A stretch of 6,738 nucleotides of DNA from Gemmatimonadota bacterium (GCA_019240375.1 JAFAYN010000328.1:1-6738); one strand, 5' to 3'. Shown: positions 1 to 6,709, numbered from the stretch's first letter. Made by a program: numbers and translations. Notes: a model not told the origin generated them from the sequence alone.

Positions 1-3000
1 AGGTCCAGCTCGCCGTCGATGGCGAACGAGTGGTTGTCGCCCCGCACGGCGCCCGCGAAGACGGGGTGGCCGAAGAGCGCCATCCGGCTCCGTCCCCCGA
101 TCTCCACCTTCCCCTCGCGCGGGGCGACGTAGACCAGCCCCTCCAGCTCCAGGTCGAGGAGGCCGTTGATCCACCCGCGGGCGCGGTACCCCGTGGCGAA
201 GCCGCGCTTCTTCGCCACCACCAGCCCGGCGAGCACCTCGAAGGAGGCCACCGACCCCACCTCCCAGCGTCCCGCCAGGAAGGTGACCACCCCCCTGTCC
301 CTCCCGGGCGCGTCCACCTCCTCCGGCGGGTCCCCGGGCCCGGGGAGGTGCGTCAGCTCCACGATCCTGCGGAGCGGCTCCGCCCGCCCGCTCCATTCCC
401 CGCTCGCGGCGACGGCCCGGGGGTACTCGGCCAGGCTGGTCAGGAACCACCCCGCCTGCAGCGACATGGGCCCCAGCGCCAGGCGGGTCTCCCCCACGCG
501 GTGCTCGATGGGGATGGACTCCACCAGGTCGGCGACGGCGAAGTCCTTGACGGCGTTGAGCACCCGGGCGATGGTCCGGGCCACGGAGACCACCGCCACC
601 TCGCCGCCCTTCTTCCCGATCACGTCGCCGCCCAGGTAGGAGGGGAGCTGCAGGTAGTTCTCCCCGATGGTCCAGCGGAGGTCCATGTCCTTCGGCATCG
701 CCTCCGGGTCCAGCAGGTAGTCCTCCTCGGTGACGAAGCGCCGGAGCTGCCCGAAGGTGTCCAGCACCTCCTTCAGGTTGAGCCGGGGAACCGGGAACCT
801 CCAGCGCGACCCGATCTCCACCCCCTCCAGCCCGCAGGTGCGGACGCCCAGCTCCTCGTAGAAGAGCGGGATGGGGATGGGGACCTGCGTCTGCCAGACG
901 ATCAGGGTGACCAGGTCGCGGACGACCAGGGTGCGGTACAGCCGGTCGGCGGAGGCCAGCGCCTGCACCCCGGCGGCGTCGAGCCCCATGGCGATGGCGA
1001 GGGGGAGCAGCTCGAACTGGTCCACCTCCACGTCCACGTCCAGGCGGAAGAGCTGCCCGCCGAGGAGGGAGCCGAGGTTGAGGCCGTACAGGCGGACGCC
1101 CTGGAGCGTCGGTCCGGTGGGGCCCATGCCCGGGAGGAGGAGCTTGACCGGGACCTGCTTCCGCCGCCCGTCGGCGTAGCGCTCCCTTTCCAGAGAAGTG
1201 GAGACGTGCGCCTGCACCCCGCCGTCGGCGGTGACCGCGAGCCGGAAGGCGAGCCGCTCCGGGATCTCGATGCTCAGGTAGTCGCGCAGGCGCCCGGGGA
1301 GGTGGTTGAACTGCCCGGCGAGGGTGCGGACGGCCTCGCCCACCTCGGGCGCGACCGCGCCCGCCCCCAGGACCGTTTCCAGCAGGGCCACCAGCGCGTT
1401 CCCGTCGATCTCGCCGCGCTCGTCGAGGAGCGAGATGCGCTGGAGCGGGATCCCCCGGGGGATCGCCCTCGCCAGCTCACCGAGCCCCAGGGCCGACAGG
1501 AGGTTGCGGAGGGGCGCCAGGGGGAGCTGGAGGTTCCGGTGGGCGAACTCCCCCTCGGCCTGGAAGCTCCCGCTGGAGGGGTCGAAGCGGAAAACCGGGA
1601 GCCGGAAGCGGGCGCTCCCGAACTCCCCCAGCTCCAGGGTGCAGTACCCGTCCGCGTCGGCGGCGAAGCCGCGGAAGGGGAGGGCGCTCGCCGCCGCCTC
1701 CACGAAGGGCGAGCCGTCGCGGATGCCGATCCCGAGCCGGAGCGCCACCCCGGCGACGGGATCGGCGGGATCGTAGGTCTCGAACACCCGCACCCGCGGC
1801 TCCATCCGCCCGTCCGCCCCGGTCTGGGTGCCGAACAGGTGGTTGATCTCCGGCGGGAGCCCCAGCCCCAGCCGCGCGCTCAGCGACACCTCCGCCCCCA
1901 GCTTCACACGGAGGTCGGAAACGGCGAACAGGAGGCTTCCCAGCGGGATGGTCTCCCCACCGGCACCGCGGATGTCCGGGAGGGGGACCGGCACCGGCGC
2001 GAGGAGACGGTCGGCGGTGAGGGTGACGCCGCTCCCGTCGATGCGCAGGGTGGCCTCGGTGCGCTCCGGGAGGAGCCGCTGGACGAGGTCGGGGAGCCCC
2101 CGCACCGCGAAGCCGCTCGCGGCCTCGAAGGCCCACCCCTCCCGGTCGCGGACCACGGCGAGGCGGCGGGGGGTCACCACGAAGCGGAGCGGGTCGGCGC
2201 CCGTGGACAGGGTGAAGGGGAGCTCGGAGTCGTGGAAGTCCAGCGCCAGCGAGGTCCCCGCCGCGCCCGAGGCCAGGGTGAGCGTCCCGTGCAGATGCCA
2301 CACGTCGTCCGGGGCGAAGAGCGAGCGGAGCGTGACGCCCCCGGTCCCGCCCACCCGCCACGAGGTGGACCACTCCGCCCCGTCCGCGCTCCGCGTGCGG
2401 GCCAGCTCCAAGGCGAAGCCCCCGAACGAGAACTCCGCCCCCGCCACCGCCACGCTGGCGCTCGTCGCGCAGGCGAGGCGCAGCCGGCGTGCGTCGGCCG
2501 CGTGGTGGTAGCTCGCGGCCAGCGCCAGCGGATGGCCCAGGACGGTGGCGGCGAGGGTGCCCTCCACCGAGCACGACTCGCCCTGCGCCAGCCGGAAGCG
2601 GAGCCCGAAGCCCTCGCACGACACCCCCTCCACCAGCGTGAACGGCCCCTCCCCCGTCAATGACAGGGAGCCGCGGAGCCGCGCGCCCTCCGCCTCCACT
2701 CCGCGCTCCAGCTCCACCTCCACCCGCACCGTGCCGGAAGGGAGCCCCAGCGAGGACACGCCCCCGTGGATGGCGGCCGACCCGGTGAAGCGGAACTCCC
2801 CCGAGCCGGGGTTCACCCGCAGCGTCAGGGAGGCGAGGGTGAAGTCGGGCACCTCGGGGGGGAGCTCCACACCGGGGAGCAGCTCGCGGGCGAGCGCTGA
2901 GAAGCGGAGGTCAGACACGCGGCCGTACAGCCAGGTCTCGTCCCCCACCGCGCCGCGCAGCTCCACCTCGGCGCCGGCCACCTCCACCACGCCCCGCAGA

Positions 3001-3173
3001 GCGGCGCGGAAGGGGAGGGCCCCTCCCGCGCCGCGTGCCCGGGCGGTGTCCATCTCCCACACCAGCTCCGCCTCGCGCAGCGTGAACACGGAAACCGTGC
3101 ACGGCGCTATGGAGGTCCGCATGCGTACCATCAGGTCCGGGCCGGTGTCGGCGCCGGGAAGGGTCTGGAGCAT
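1..3173 (-). CDS. Giant beta-rich repetitive protein of unknown function (5' part; runs off left edge)
   Basis: The minus-strand frame from ATG at 3173 stays open for 1057 codons to the window edge, so the C-terminus is missing and the full length is unknown. I do not recognise a characterised family. There is no signal peptide or membrane segment at the N-terminus. The protein is mostly short alternating beta-strand patterns separated by Gly, Asp or Pro turns. One hairpin recurs: LRVNPGSGEFRFTG (residues 118-131) and FRFDPSSGSFQAEG (528-541). A second theme, strand plus GHP plus strand, occurs at VLGHPLAL (211-218) and LFGHPVFA (1033-1040). A more helical, leucine-rich part spans about 550-640, and an LPSYLGG motif sits near 843-849. 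The style recalls the N-terminal repeats of very large uncharacterised proteins such as DUF6603 proteins, a weak guess. There is no Shine-Dalgarno before ATG 3173. An in-frame stop (TAA) lies 25 codons upstream with no other start between, so the alternatives are internal Met15 (3131) or Met18. The LuxR-type gene lies 163 bp upstream on the same strand. Confidence 0.85.
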   Translation of the reverse strand, partial: MLQTLPGADTGPDLMVRMRTSIAPCTVSVFTLREAELVWEMDTARARGAGGALPFRAALRGVVEVAGAEVELRGAVGDETWLYGRVSDLRFSALARELLPGVELPPEVPDFTLASLTLRVNPGSGEFRFTGSAAIHGGVSSLGLPSGTVRVEVELERGVEAEGARLRGSLSLTGEGPFTLVEGVSCEGFGLRFRLAQGESCSVEGTLAATVLGHPLALAASYHHAADARRLRLACATSASVAVAGAEFSFGGFALELARTRSADGAEWSTSWRVGGTGGVTLRSLFAPDDVWHLHGTLTLASGAAGTSLALDFHDSELPFTLSTGADPLRFVVTPRRLAVVRDREGWAFEAASGFAVRGLPDLVQRLLPERTEATLRIDGSGVTLTADRLLAPVPVPLPDIRGAGGETIPLGSLLFAVSDLRVKLGAEVSLSARLGLGLPPEINHLFGTQTGADGRMEPRVRVFETYDPADPVAGVALRLGIGIRDGSPFVEAAASALPFRGFAADADGYCTLELGEFGSARFRLPVFRFDPSSGSFQAEGEFAHRNLQLPLAPLRNLLSALGLGELARAIPRGIPLQRISLLDERGEIDGNALVALLETVLGAGAVAPEVGEAVRTLAGQFNHLPGRLRDYLSIEIPERLAFRLAVTADGGVQAHVSTSLERERYADGRRKQVPVKLLLPGMGPTGPTLQGVRLYGLNLGSLLGGQLFRLDVDVEVDQFELLPLAIAMGLDAAGVQALASADRLYRTLVVRDLVTLIVWQTQVPIPIPLFYEELGVRTCGLEGVEIGSRWRFPVPRLNLKEVLDTFGQLRRFVTEEDYLLDPEAMPKDMDLRWTIGENYLQLPSYLGGDVIGKKGGEVAVVSVARTIARVLNAVKDFAVADLVESIPIEHRVGETRLALGPMSLQAGWFLTSLAEYPRAVAASGEWSGRAEPLRRIVELTHLPGPGDPPEEVDAPGRDRGVVTFLAGRWEVGSVASFEVLAGLVVAKKRGFATGYRARGWINGLLDLELEGLVYVAPREGKVEIGGRSRMALFGHPVFAGAVRGDNHSFAIDGELD

Positions 3174-3241
3174 CGGTTCGACGGGAAGCCGGATACGAAG
3201 GTGCCGGGAGGAAGGACAGCGGTCGCGGGCCGCGAACGCAT
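3131..3241 (-). other. Possible 36-aa leader ORF overlapping the start of the giant gene
   Basis: An ATG at 3241 opens a 36-residue frame (begins MRSRPATAVLPPG) in a different frame from the giant gene. Its TGA overlaps the ATG of the giant protein's Met15 as TGATG, an arrangement typical of translational coupling. It begins only a few bases after a possible -10 box, so it would be leaderless. The peptide is Pro/Arg/Ala-rich and resembles nothing I know. It may be chance in GC-rich DNA. Confidence 0.2.
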
Positions 3242-3245
3242 GAAA

Positions 3246-3274
3246 ACGTTACGATCAGGCGGTTTTTACGTGAA
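3246..3274 (-). promoter_or_regulatory. Possible promoter for the giant gene
   Basis: On the minus strand TTCACG (3269-3274) and TAACGT (3246-3251) are separated by exactly 17 bp. They lie in the only clearly AT-richer patch between the regulator and the giant gene. Transcription would start near 3239, giving a leader of about 65 nt to ATG 3173. Matches to the sigma-70 consensus are only 4/6 and 3/6, so this rests mainly on spacing, position and composition. Confidence 0.3.
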
Positions 3275-3336
3275 TGAGCCGAACGGTCCAGCCCGGTGCG
3301 GAGGGAGAACCGGATCCCGGGCTCGCGGAGGGACCG

Positions 3337-3963
3337 TCACCCGCGGCTGCGCAGGGCGCGCAGCCGGGCCGCCGCTTCGCCGCGGCGCCGCACCTGCAGC
3401 TTGTGGAGCAGGTTGTGGACGTGGTTCTTGACGGTGAGCACCCGGATGGAGAGGCGGCGGGCGATCTCCTTGTTGGACAACCCTTCCCCGATCAGCTCCA
3501 GGATCTCGCGCTCGCGCTCGGTGAGGAGGGCCAGGAGCGGTGGCTGCGCCCGCGCGGCGGAGAGCGCGGCGACGCGGCGGCCCAGCGCGGCCGCGACGCG
3601 GGGGGAGCAGGGCATCTCGTCGCGCGCCACGGCGAGGATGGTCTCCGCCAGGCTTTCCAGCGGCGCCTCGCGCGTCAGGTAGCCGCTGGCGCCGGCCTCC
3701 AGGGCGGCGAGGATCTCCTCCACCGAATCCTCGGTGCCGAGCGCCACCACGCGCACGCCGGGGAACAGCTCCAGCACTCCCCGCGCGTCCTCCGCCCCCG
3801 CCACGTCCAGCAGCACCACGTCGGGCGGGAGGCCGGCGTCCGGGAGCGCCGCGGCCGGGACCCGGGGGGCGGTGAGCACCTCGCCGATCCCGCCGCCGCG
3901 CAGGAAGAGCGCGACCGCGTCGCGGTACACGCGCGTCGGGTGGATGAGCAGGACACGGAGCAT
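3337..3963 (-). CDS. LuxR/NarL-family response regulator with degenerate receiver
   Basis: This 208-residue DNA-binding regulator has two domains, the usual NarL/FixJ layout and length. Residues 1-115 form a receiver-like domain: first strand MLRVLLIH, phospho-acceptor-type Asp53 in VVLLDVAG, and the GASGYL segment at 91-96. Residues about 147-200 form a canonical LuxR (GerE) helix-turn-helix, with LTEREREILELI, GLSNKEIARRL and recognition helix LTVKNHVHNLLHKL. The receiver is unusual. The acidic pair after the first strand is absent (LIHP at 6-9), the conserved Lys after GYL is Arg98, and the Thr/Ser of the fourth strand is Gly76 with a Thr one residue later. Phosphorylation-independent or ligand-driven control is therefore likely (inference). 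I chose ATG 3963 because the receiver fold begins there; an in-frame TTG at 4011 would add 16 non-conserved residues. No Shine-Dalgarno is evident. No histidine kinase is in the window. It is divergent from the HAD gene and upstream of the giant gene. Confidence 0.93.
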   Translation of the reverse strand: MLRVLLIHPTRVYRDAVALFLRGGGIGEVLTAPRVPAAALPDAGLPPDVVLLDVAGAEDARGVLELFPGVRVVALGTEDSVEEILAALEAGASGYLTREAPLESLAETILAVARDEMPCSPRVAAALGRRVAALSAARAQPPLLALLTEREREILELIGEGLSNKEIARRLSIRVLTVKNHVHNLLHKLQVRRRGEAAARLRALRSRG

Positions 3964-4018
3964 TCGGAAGGCGCGGGATGGTAGTGCCGGGGTGTCGCAT
4001 GGGGGGACCAAGCTGCCG

Positions 4019-4024
4019 ATAATA
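4019..4024 (-). promoter_or_regulatory. Probable -10 box for the LuxR-type regulator
   Basis: On the minus strand TATTAT matches the -10 consensus at 5 of 6 positions, a rare word in DNA this GC-rich. It would place the transcript start near 4012, about 49 nt before ATG 3963. The -35 at 17 bp (TTCTCG, 4042-4047) is weak, so the promoter may need an activator or may be autoregulated. This box also lies just upstream of the TTG at 4011, which argues against that longer start. Confidence 0.45.
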
Positions 4025-4095
4025 GACGGGAAAGAAGGGGGCGAGAATGAATCCGCAGGACTAGACCATTTTTCGCGCTTCCGCGCCGGATGGTG

Positions 4096-4102
4096 TAGGT
4101 TG
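4096..4102 (+). promoter_or_regulatory. Possible -10 element for the HAD gene (TAGGTTG)
   Basis: TAGGTTG, preceded by TG, lies about 50 bp before the TTG start at 4152. No convincing -35 stands 17 bp upstream; a T-run at 4069-4073 is about 22 bp away. The same TAGNTTG pattern occurs before the amidotransferase gene at the right end. It resembles, without fully matching, the TAnnTTTG -7 box known from Bacteroidota promoters. This is suggestive only. Confidence 0.3.
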
Positions 4103-4151
4103 AGGCGCGAACGGAGGGGTTGGAACTCACCGAAAGCCCGGGAGGGGGAGC

Positions 4152-4823
4152 TTGCGACAGCCGACAGCCGTCCTGTTCGACCTGGACGGCACCCTGGTCG
4201 ACACCTATCGCCTGTACCTGGAGAGCTACCGGAGGGCGCTGGCGCCCCACCTGGGGCACGCGCCCACGGACGAGGAGATCATCGCCCGGCGGCCTTCGGC
4301 GGAGCGGGGATTCCTGGCGGAGTGGGTGGGCGCGGAGCGGGTGGCGGAGTGCCACGCGGCCATGCTGGAGCACTACGTGGCGCTGCACGGCGCGCTGGGC
4401 GAGGGGATGTACCCGGGAATCAGGGAAATGCTGACGGCGCTGCGCTCCGGCGGGATCCGGCTGGGGATCGTCACCGGGAAGGCGCGGCGCGCCTGGGAAG
4501 CGACGGAGGGAGGGCTCGACCTCGGCCCGCTCGAGGTGGTGGTCACCGAGGACGAGGTGGAGCGCGCCAAGCCCCACCCGGAAGGGCTCCACGCGGCGCT
4601 GCGGGCGCTGGGCGTGGCCCCGGGGGACGCCGTGTACGTGGGCGACACCGCGGGAGACCTGCGCGCCGGCCGCGCGGCGGGGACCCGGATCGCGGCGGCG
4701 CTCTGGCCCAAGACCGCGCCGGGGGAGCGCGAGGCGTTCCTGGGAGAGATCGAGCACCTGGCGCCAGACTGGGCCTTCGGGCACCCCGCCGACCTGACGC
4801 GCGCCTTCGCCCGCTGGTGCTGA
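4152..4823 (+). CDS. HAD-superfamily hydrolase (phosphoglycolate phosphatase-like)
   Basis: This is a 223-residue cytoplasmic phosphatase of the haloacid dehalogenase superfamily, subfamily IA, the Gph/PGMB-like group with a helical cap. All four catalytic motifs are visible. Motif I is FDLDGTLVD, with nucleophile Asp10 and acid/base Asp12. Motif II is the Thr108 of IVTGK. Motif III is Lys140 of AKPHPEG. Motif IV is GDTAGD, with Asp165 and Asp169 for Mg2+. The helical cap lies between motifs I and II, about residues 18-85. The family hydrolyses small phosphomonoesters such as 2-phosphoglycolate, pyrophosphate or sugar phosphates; the substrate cannot be read from sequence. The start is TTG, supported by a strong GGAGG at 4141-4145 six bases upstream and by the position of motif I ten residues in. 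It may be co-transcribed with the esterase gene 83 bp downstream, but no pathway link between them is evident. Confidence 0.94.
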   Translation: MRQPTAVLFDLDGTLVDTYRLYLESYRRALAPHLGHAPTDEEIIARRPSAERGFLAEWVGAERVAECHAAMLEHYVALHGALGEGMYPGIREMLTALRSGGIRLGIVTGKARRAWEATEGGLDLGPLEVVVTEDEVERAKPHPEGLHAALRALGVAPGDAVYVGDTAGDLRAGRAAGTRIAAALWPKTAPGEREAFLGEIEHLAPDWAFGHPADLTRAFARWC

Positions 4824-4873
4824 GCGGCACCACCCGTTTCCCCACTGGCACACACCCTGCCGGAAGACCCCCA

Positions 4874-4894
4874 CCCACGCAGCACCCCACGCAG
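4874..4894 (+). repeat. Short direct repeat in the HAD-esterase spacer
   Basis: CCCACGCAG occurs twice (4874-4882 and 4886-4894) with a 12-bp period, just before the esterase ribosome-binding site. The spacer is otherwise C- and A-rich, with no hairpin that I can see. It may be a small tandem duplication of no function. Confidence 0.5.
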
Positions 4895-4895
4895 A

Positions 4896-4900
4896 AAGGA
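4896..4900 (+). promoter_or_regulatory. Ribosome-binding site that fixes the esterase GTG start
   Basis: AAGGA lies six bases before the GTG at 4907. This supports the GTG as the start rather than any of the open sequence further upstream in the same frame, which overlaps the HAD gene and lacks protein-like character. Confidence 0.7.
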
Positions 4901-4906
4901 AGACCG

Positions 4907-5755
4907 GTGACAGAGACCAGCACCGAGCAGTGGCGCGACTACCCGGACGAGGGCGACCCGGGCGAACATACCGTGGTCGGGACGATGAAGGTGCTCAAGG
5001 AGCTGTACTCGCCCCAGCTGGACAACCGGCGCGACATCCTGGTGTACCTCCCCCGCTCATACGGCGAGGGCGAGCGGCGCTACCCGGTGGTCTACATGCA
5101 CGACGGGCAGAACCTGTTCGACCGGGCGACCAGCTTCGGGGAGGAGTGGGAGGTGGACCAGACGCTGGAGGCCGCCGCGGACGACGGGCTGGAGGCGATC
5201 GTGGTGGGGATCCCCAACATGGGCGACAAGCGGCTGGACGAGTACGCCCCCTGGTCCGAGCCCAGGCACAACGCCGGCGGGAGGGCCGACGCCTACCTGG
5301 ACTTCATCGCCGACACCATCAAGCCGATCGTGGACCGTGACTTCCGCACCCTCCCGGAGCGGGAGAGCACGGGGATCGCCGGATCGTCGATGGGAGGGCT
5401 GATCTCGCTGTACGCCTTCTTCTGCCGGCCGGAGACCTTCGGCTTCGCCGGGGTGATGAGCCCCGCGCTCTGGTTCGGGGAGCGGAAGGTGTTCGACTTC
5501 GTGCGCGACGCCAAGTTCGTGGAAGGGAAGATCTACGTGGACGTGGGGACCCGGGAGGGGCGCGAGGAGCTGACCGACGTGCGGCGCCTGCGCGACCTGC
5601 TGATCGACAAAGGGTACCGCAAGGGGGAGAACTTCCTGTACGTGGTGGAGATGGGGGGGAGCCACAACGAGCAGGCATGGGCGCGGCGGCTGCGCCAGGA
5701 GCTGCAGTTCCTGCTGGGGCTTCCCCTCCCGGTGGTGCAGCCCGCCGCGAGCTGA
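4907..5755 (+). CDS. Alpha/beta hydrolase, esterase D / Fes-like (putative esterase family)
   Basis: This 282-residue serine hydrolase belongs to the putative esterase family (PF00756: esterase D, enterochelin esterase Fes/IroE, antigen 85). In order it shows an N-terminal strand region with RDILVYLPRSYGEGERRYP (42-60), the family-typical VVYMHDGQNLFD (61-72), and the nucleophile elbow GSSMGG with Ser161 in a GxSxG motif. YVDVGTREG (210-218) supplies Asp212 as a likely acid, and GGSHNEQAW (250-258) supplies catalytic His253. No signal peptide is present, so it probably acts in the cytoplasm, unlike secreted feruloyl esterases or mycolyltransferases of the family. The substrate is unknown: siderophore esters, S-formylglutathione-type thioesters and xylan-type esters are all possible within the family. 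There are no siderophore genes nearby to favour Fes. The HAD gene lies 83 bp upstream on the same strand and may share its transcript. The start is GTG. Confidence 0.93.
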   Translation: MTETSTEQWRDYPDEGDPGEHTVVGTMKVLKELYSPQLDNRRDILVYLPRSYGEGERRYPVVYMHDGQNLFDRATSFGEEWEVDQTLEAAADDGLEAIVVGIPNMGDKRLDEYAPWSEPRHNAGGRADAYLDFIADTIKPIVDRDFRTLPERESTGIAGSSMGGLISLYAFFCRPETFGFAGVMSPALWFGERKVFDFVRDAKFVEGKIYVDVGTREGREELTDVRRLRDLLIDKGYRKGENFLYVVEMGGSHNEQAWARRLRQELQFLLGLPLPVVQPAAS

Positions 5756-5789
5756 GCGCGGCGCCCCGAACCGGAGAGGGAGAAAGCGC

Positions 5790-5827
5790 GAAGGGGTCCC
5801 GCGAGCTGTGGCTCGCGGGACCCCTTC
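5790..5827. terminator. Strong intrinsic terminator between convergent genes
   Basis: A perfect inverted repeat has arms at 5790-5806 and 5811-5827: 17 bp, GC-rich core, loop TGTG. On the plus strand it is followed by CTTCGTTTC, a modest U-rich tail. On the minus strand the outer flank reads GCGCTTTC, so it can serve both the esterase (stop 35 bp before) and the amidotransferase-like gene (stop 24 bp away). Outer GAAA (5782-5785) and TTTC (5832-5835) can extend the stem after a small internal loop. The weak T-tracts mean efficiency rests mostly on stem stability. Confidence 0.85.
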
Positions 5828-5851
5828 TTCGTTTCGGCCGGCGGCGCGGCG

Positions 5852-6637
5852 TCAGGCCACGGCCAGCGTGCGGCTCCCCTGGAAGTGGAACTCGTTCGCC
5901 GATTCGATGAACTCCTCGAAGAGCCGGCGCGTCCCCTCGTCGGTGTCGATCAGCATCTCGGGGTGCCACTGCACCCCCACCAGGAAGGCGTCGCCGGTCC
6001 CCTCCACCGCTTCCACCAGCCCGTCCGGGGAGACGGCAGAGGCGGTCAGCCCCCGGCCCATGCGCCGGATCCCCTGGTGGTGCATGCTGTTGACCATCAC
6101 CTCGTCGGCGCCGAACAGGCGGCGCAGGCGGGTCCCCTCCTCCAGCCGGACCTCGTGGGCCAGGTAGTCGCGCGCCCATCCGGCGCCGGGGAAGTAGTCG
6201 TGCTTGATGGCGTCCGGGTACTGGTCGGCGCAGTCCTGGTACAGCGTCCCGCCGGCCGCCACGTTGATCACCTGCATCCCCCGGCACACGCCCAGCACCG
6301 GCTTGCCGTCCTCCAGCGCCCAGCGCGCGAACTGCAGTTCCACGTAGTCGCGCGGCAGGTCGGTGCGCCCGCACAGGTCGTGGCGGTCGTCGCCGTAGCT
6401 GGAGGGGTCCACGTCCACCCCGCCGGCCAGGAAGATCCCGTCTAGGTTGTCGTAGATCCCCCGCAGCGTTTCCGGATCGTCGTCCAGGAGCGGGACCATC
6501 CAGGGGAGCGCGCCCACCGAGGTGCAGGCCAGGAAGTAGCGCTGGTTCATCACCCAGGAGGCCGGGAGGTCTTCCGGGATGCGGTCGATGGACTGCAGGT
6601 TCTGCGTGGGGATGCCGATGACGGGACGGTGCTGCAT
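5852..6637 (-). CDS. Gamma-glutamyl-gamma-aminobutyrate hydrolase family protein (class I GATase-like, peptidase C26)
   Basis: This 261-residue cytoplasmic hydrolase has the class I glutamine-amidotransferase fold. It opens with the family-typical RPVIGIPTQ (4-12) and carries IFLAGGVDVDPSSYG (68-82), matching the GGxDxxPxxYG signature of PuuD. The nucleophile elbow is VLGVCRGMQ with Cys118, followed by NVAAGGTLYQD. The triad is completed by His225 and Glu227 in GVQWHPEM. PuuD-type enzymes cleave gamma-glutamyl-GABA to glutamate and GABA in putrescine catabolism; other family members cut gamma-glutamyl amides or folate polyglutamates. No other polyamine genes are in the window, so the substrate remains open. 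ATG 6637 is chosen because AAGGAG lies five bases upstream and the conserved fold starts there. An in-frame GTG at 6709 would add 24 basic, non-conserved residues and would abut the putative -10 box. The gene converges on the esterase. Confidence 0.94.
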   Translation of the reverse strand: MQHRPVIGIPTQNLQSIDRIPEDLPASWVMNQRYFLACTSVGALPWMVPLLDDDPETLRGIYDNLDGIFLAGGVDVDPSSYGDDRHDLCGRTDLPRDYVELQFARWALEDGKPVLGVCRGMQVINVAAGGTLYQDCADQYPDAIKHDYFPGAGWARDYLAHEVRLEEGTRLRRLFGADEVMVNSMHHQGIRRMGRGLTASAVSPDGLVEAVEGTGDAFLVGVQWHPEMLIDTDEGTRRLFEEFIESANEFHFQGSRTLAVA

Positions 6638-6709
6638 GGGAACTCCTTGACGATGAATACGGCGAAGCGAATTCGACGACGGGGATCGATGGGGCGGGGA
6701 GGTACGCAC

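Noticed and set aside
1477..2619. A 380-codon minus-strand open frame in a different frame from the giant gene.
   Set aside because: It is Gly/Arg/Pro/Ala-rich and lacks hydrophobic periodicity; the giant gene frame over the same bases has normal protein character.
30..2663. An 877-codon plus-strand open frame covering most of the left half, with other long plus-strand frames inside it.
   Set aside because: Its translation is a low-complexity Arg/Gly/Pro/Glu/His-rich string with no fold-like pattern, it lies wholly antisense to the coherent 1057-codon minus-strand protein, and it has no ribosome-binding site. It is a GC-skew shadow.
3284..3336. CGGTCC and GGACCG, about 45 bp apart, just after the regulator stop, considered as a terminator.
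   Set aside because: The arms are only 6 bp, the loop is long and there is no T-tract, so I see no convincing terminator between the regulator and the giant gene.
3675..4874. A 399-codon minus-strand frame running antisense to the HAD gene and into the regulator.
   Set aside because: It has no recognisable motifs and overlaps a gene with all four HAD motifs; it reads as an Arg/Pro-rich shadow.
3734..4906. An N-terminal extension of the esterase frame back through the HAD gene and the regulator.
   Set aside because: The extension is a shadow of both genes; the GTG at 4907 has a proper ribosome-binding site and is where the family-like sequence starts.
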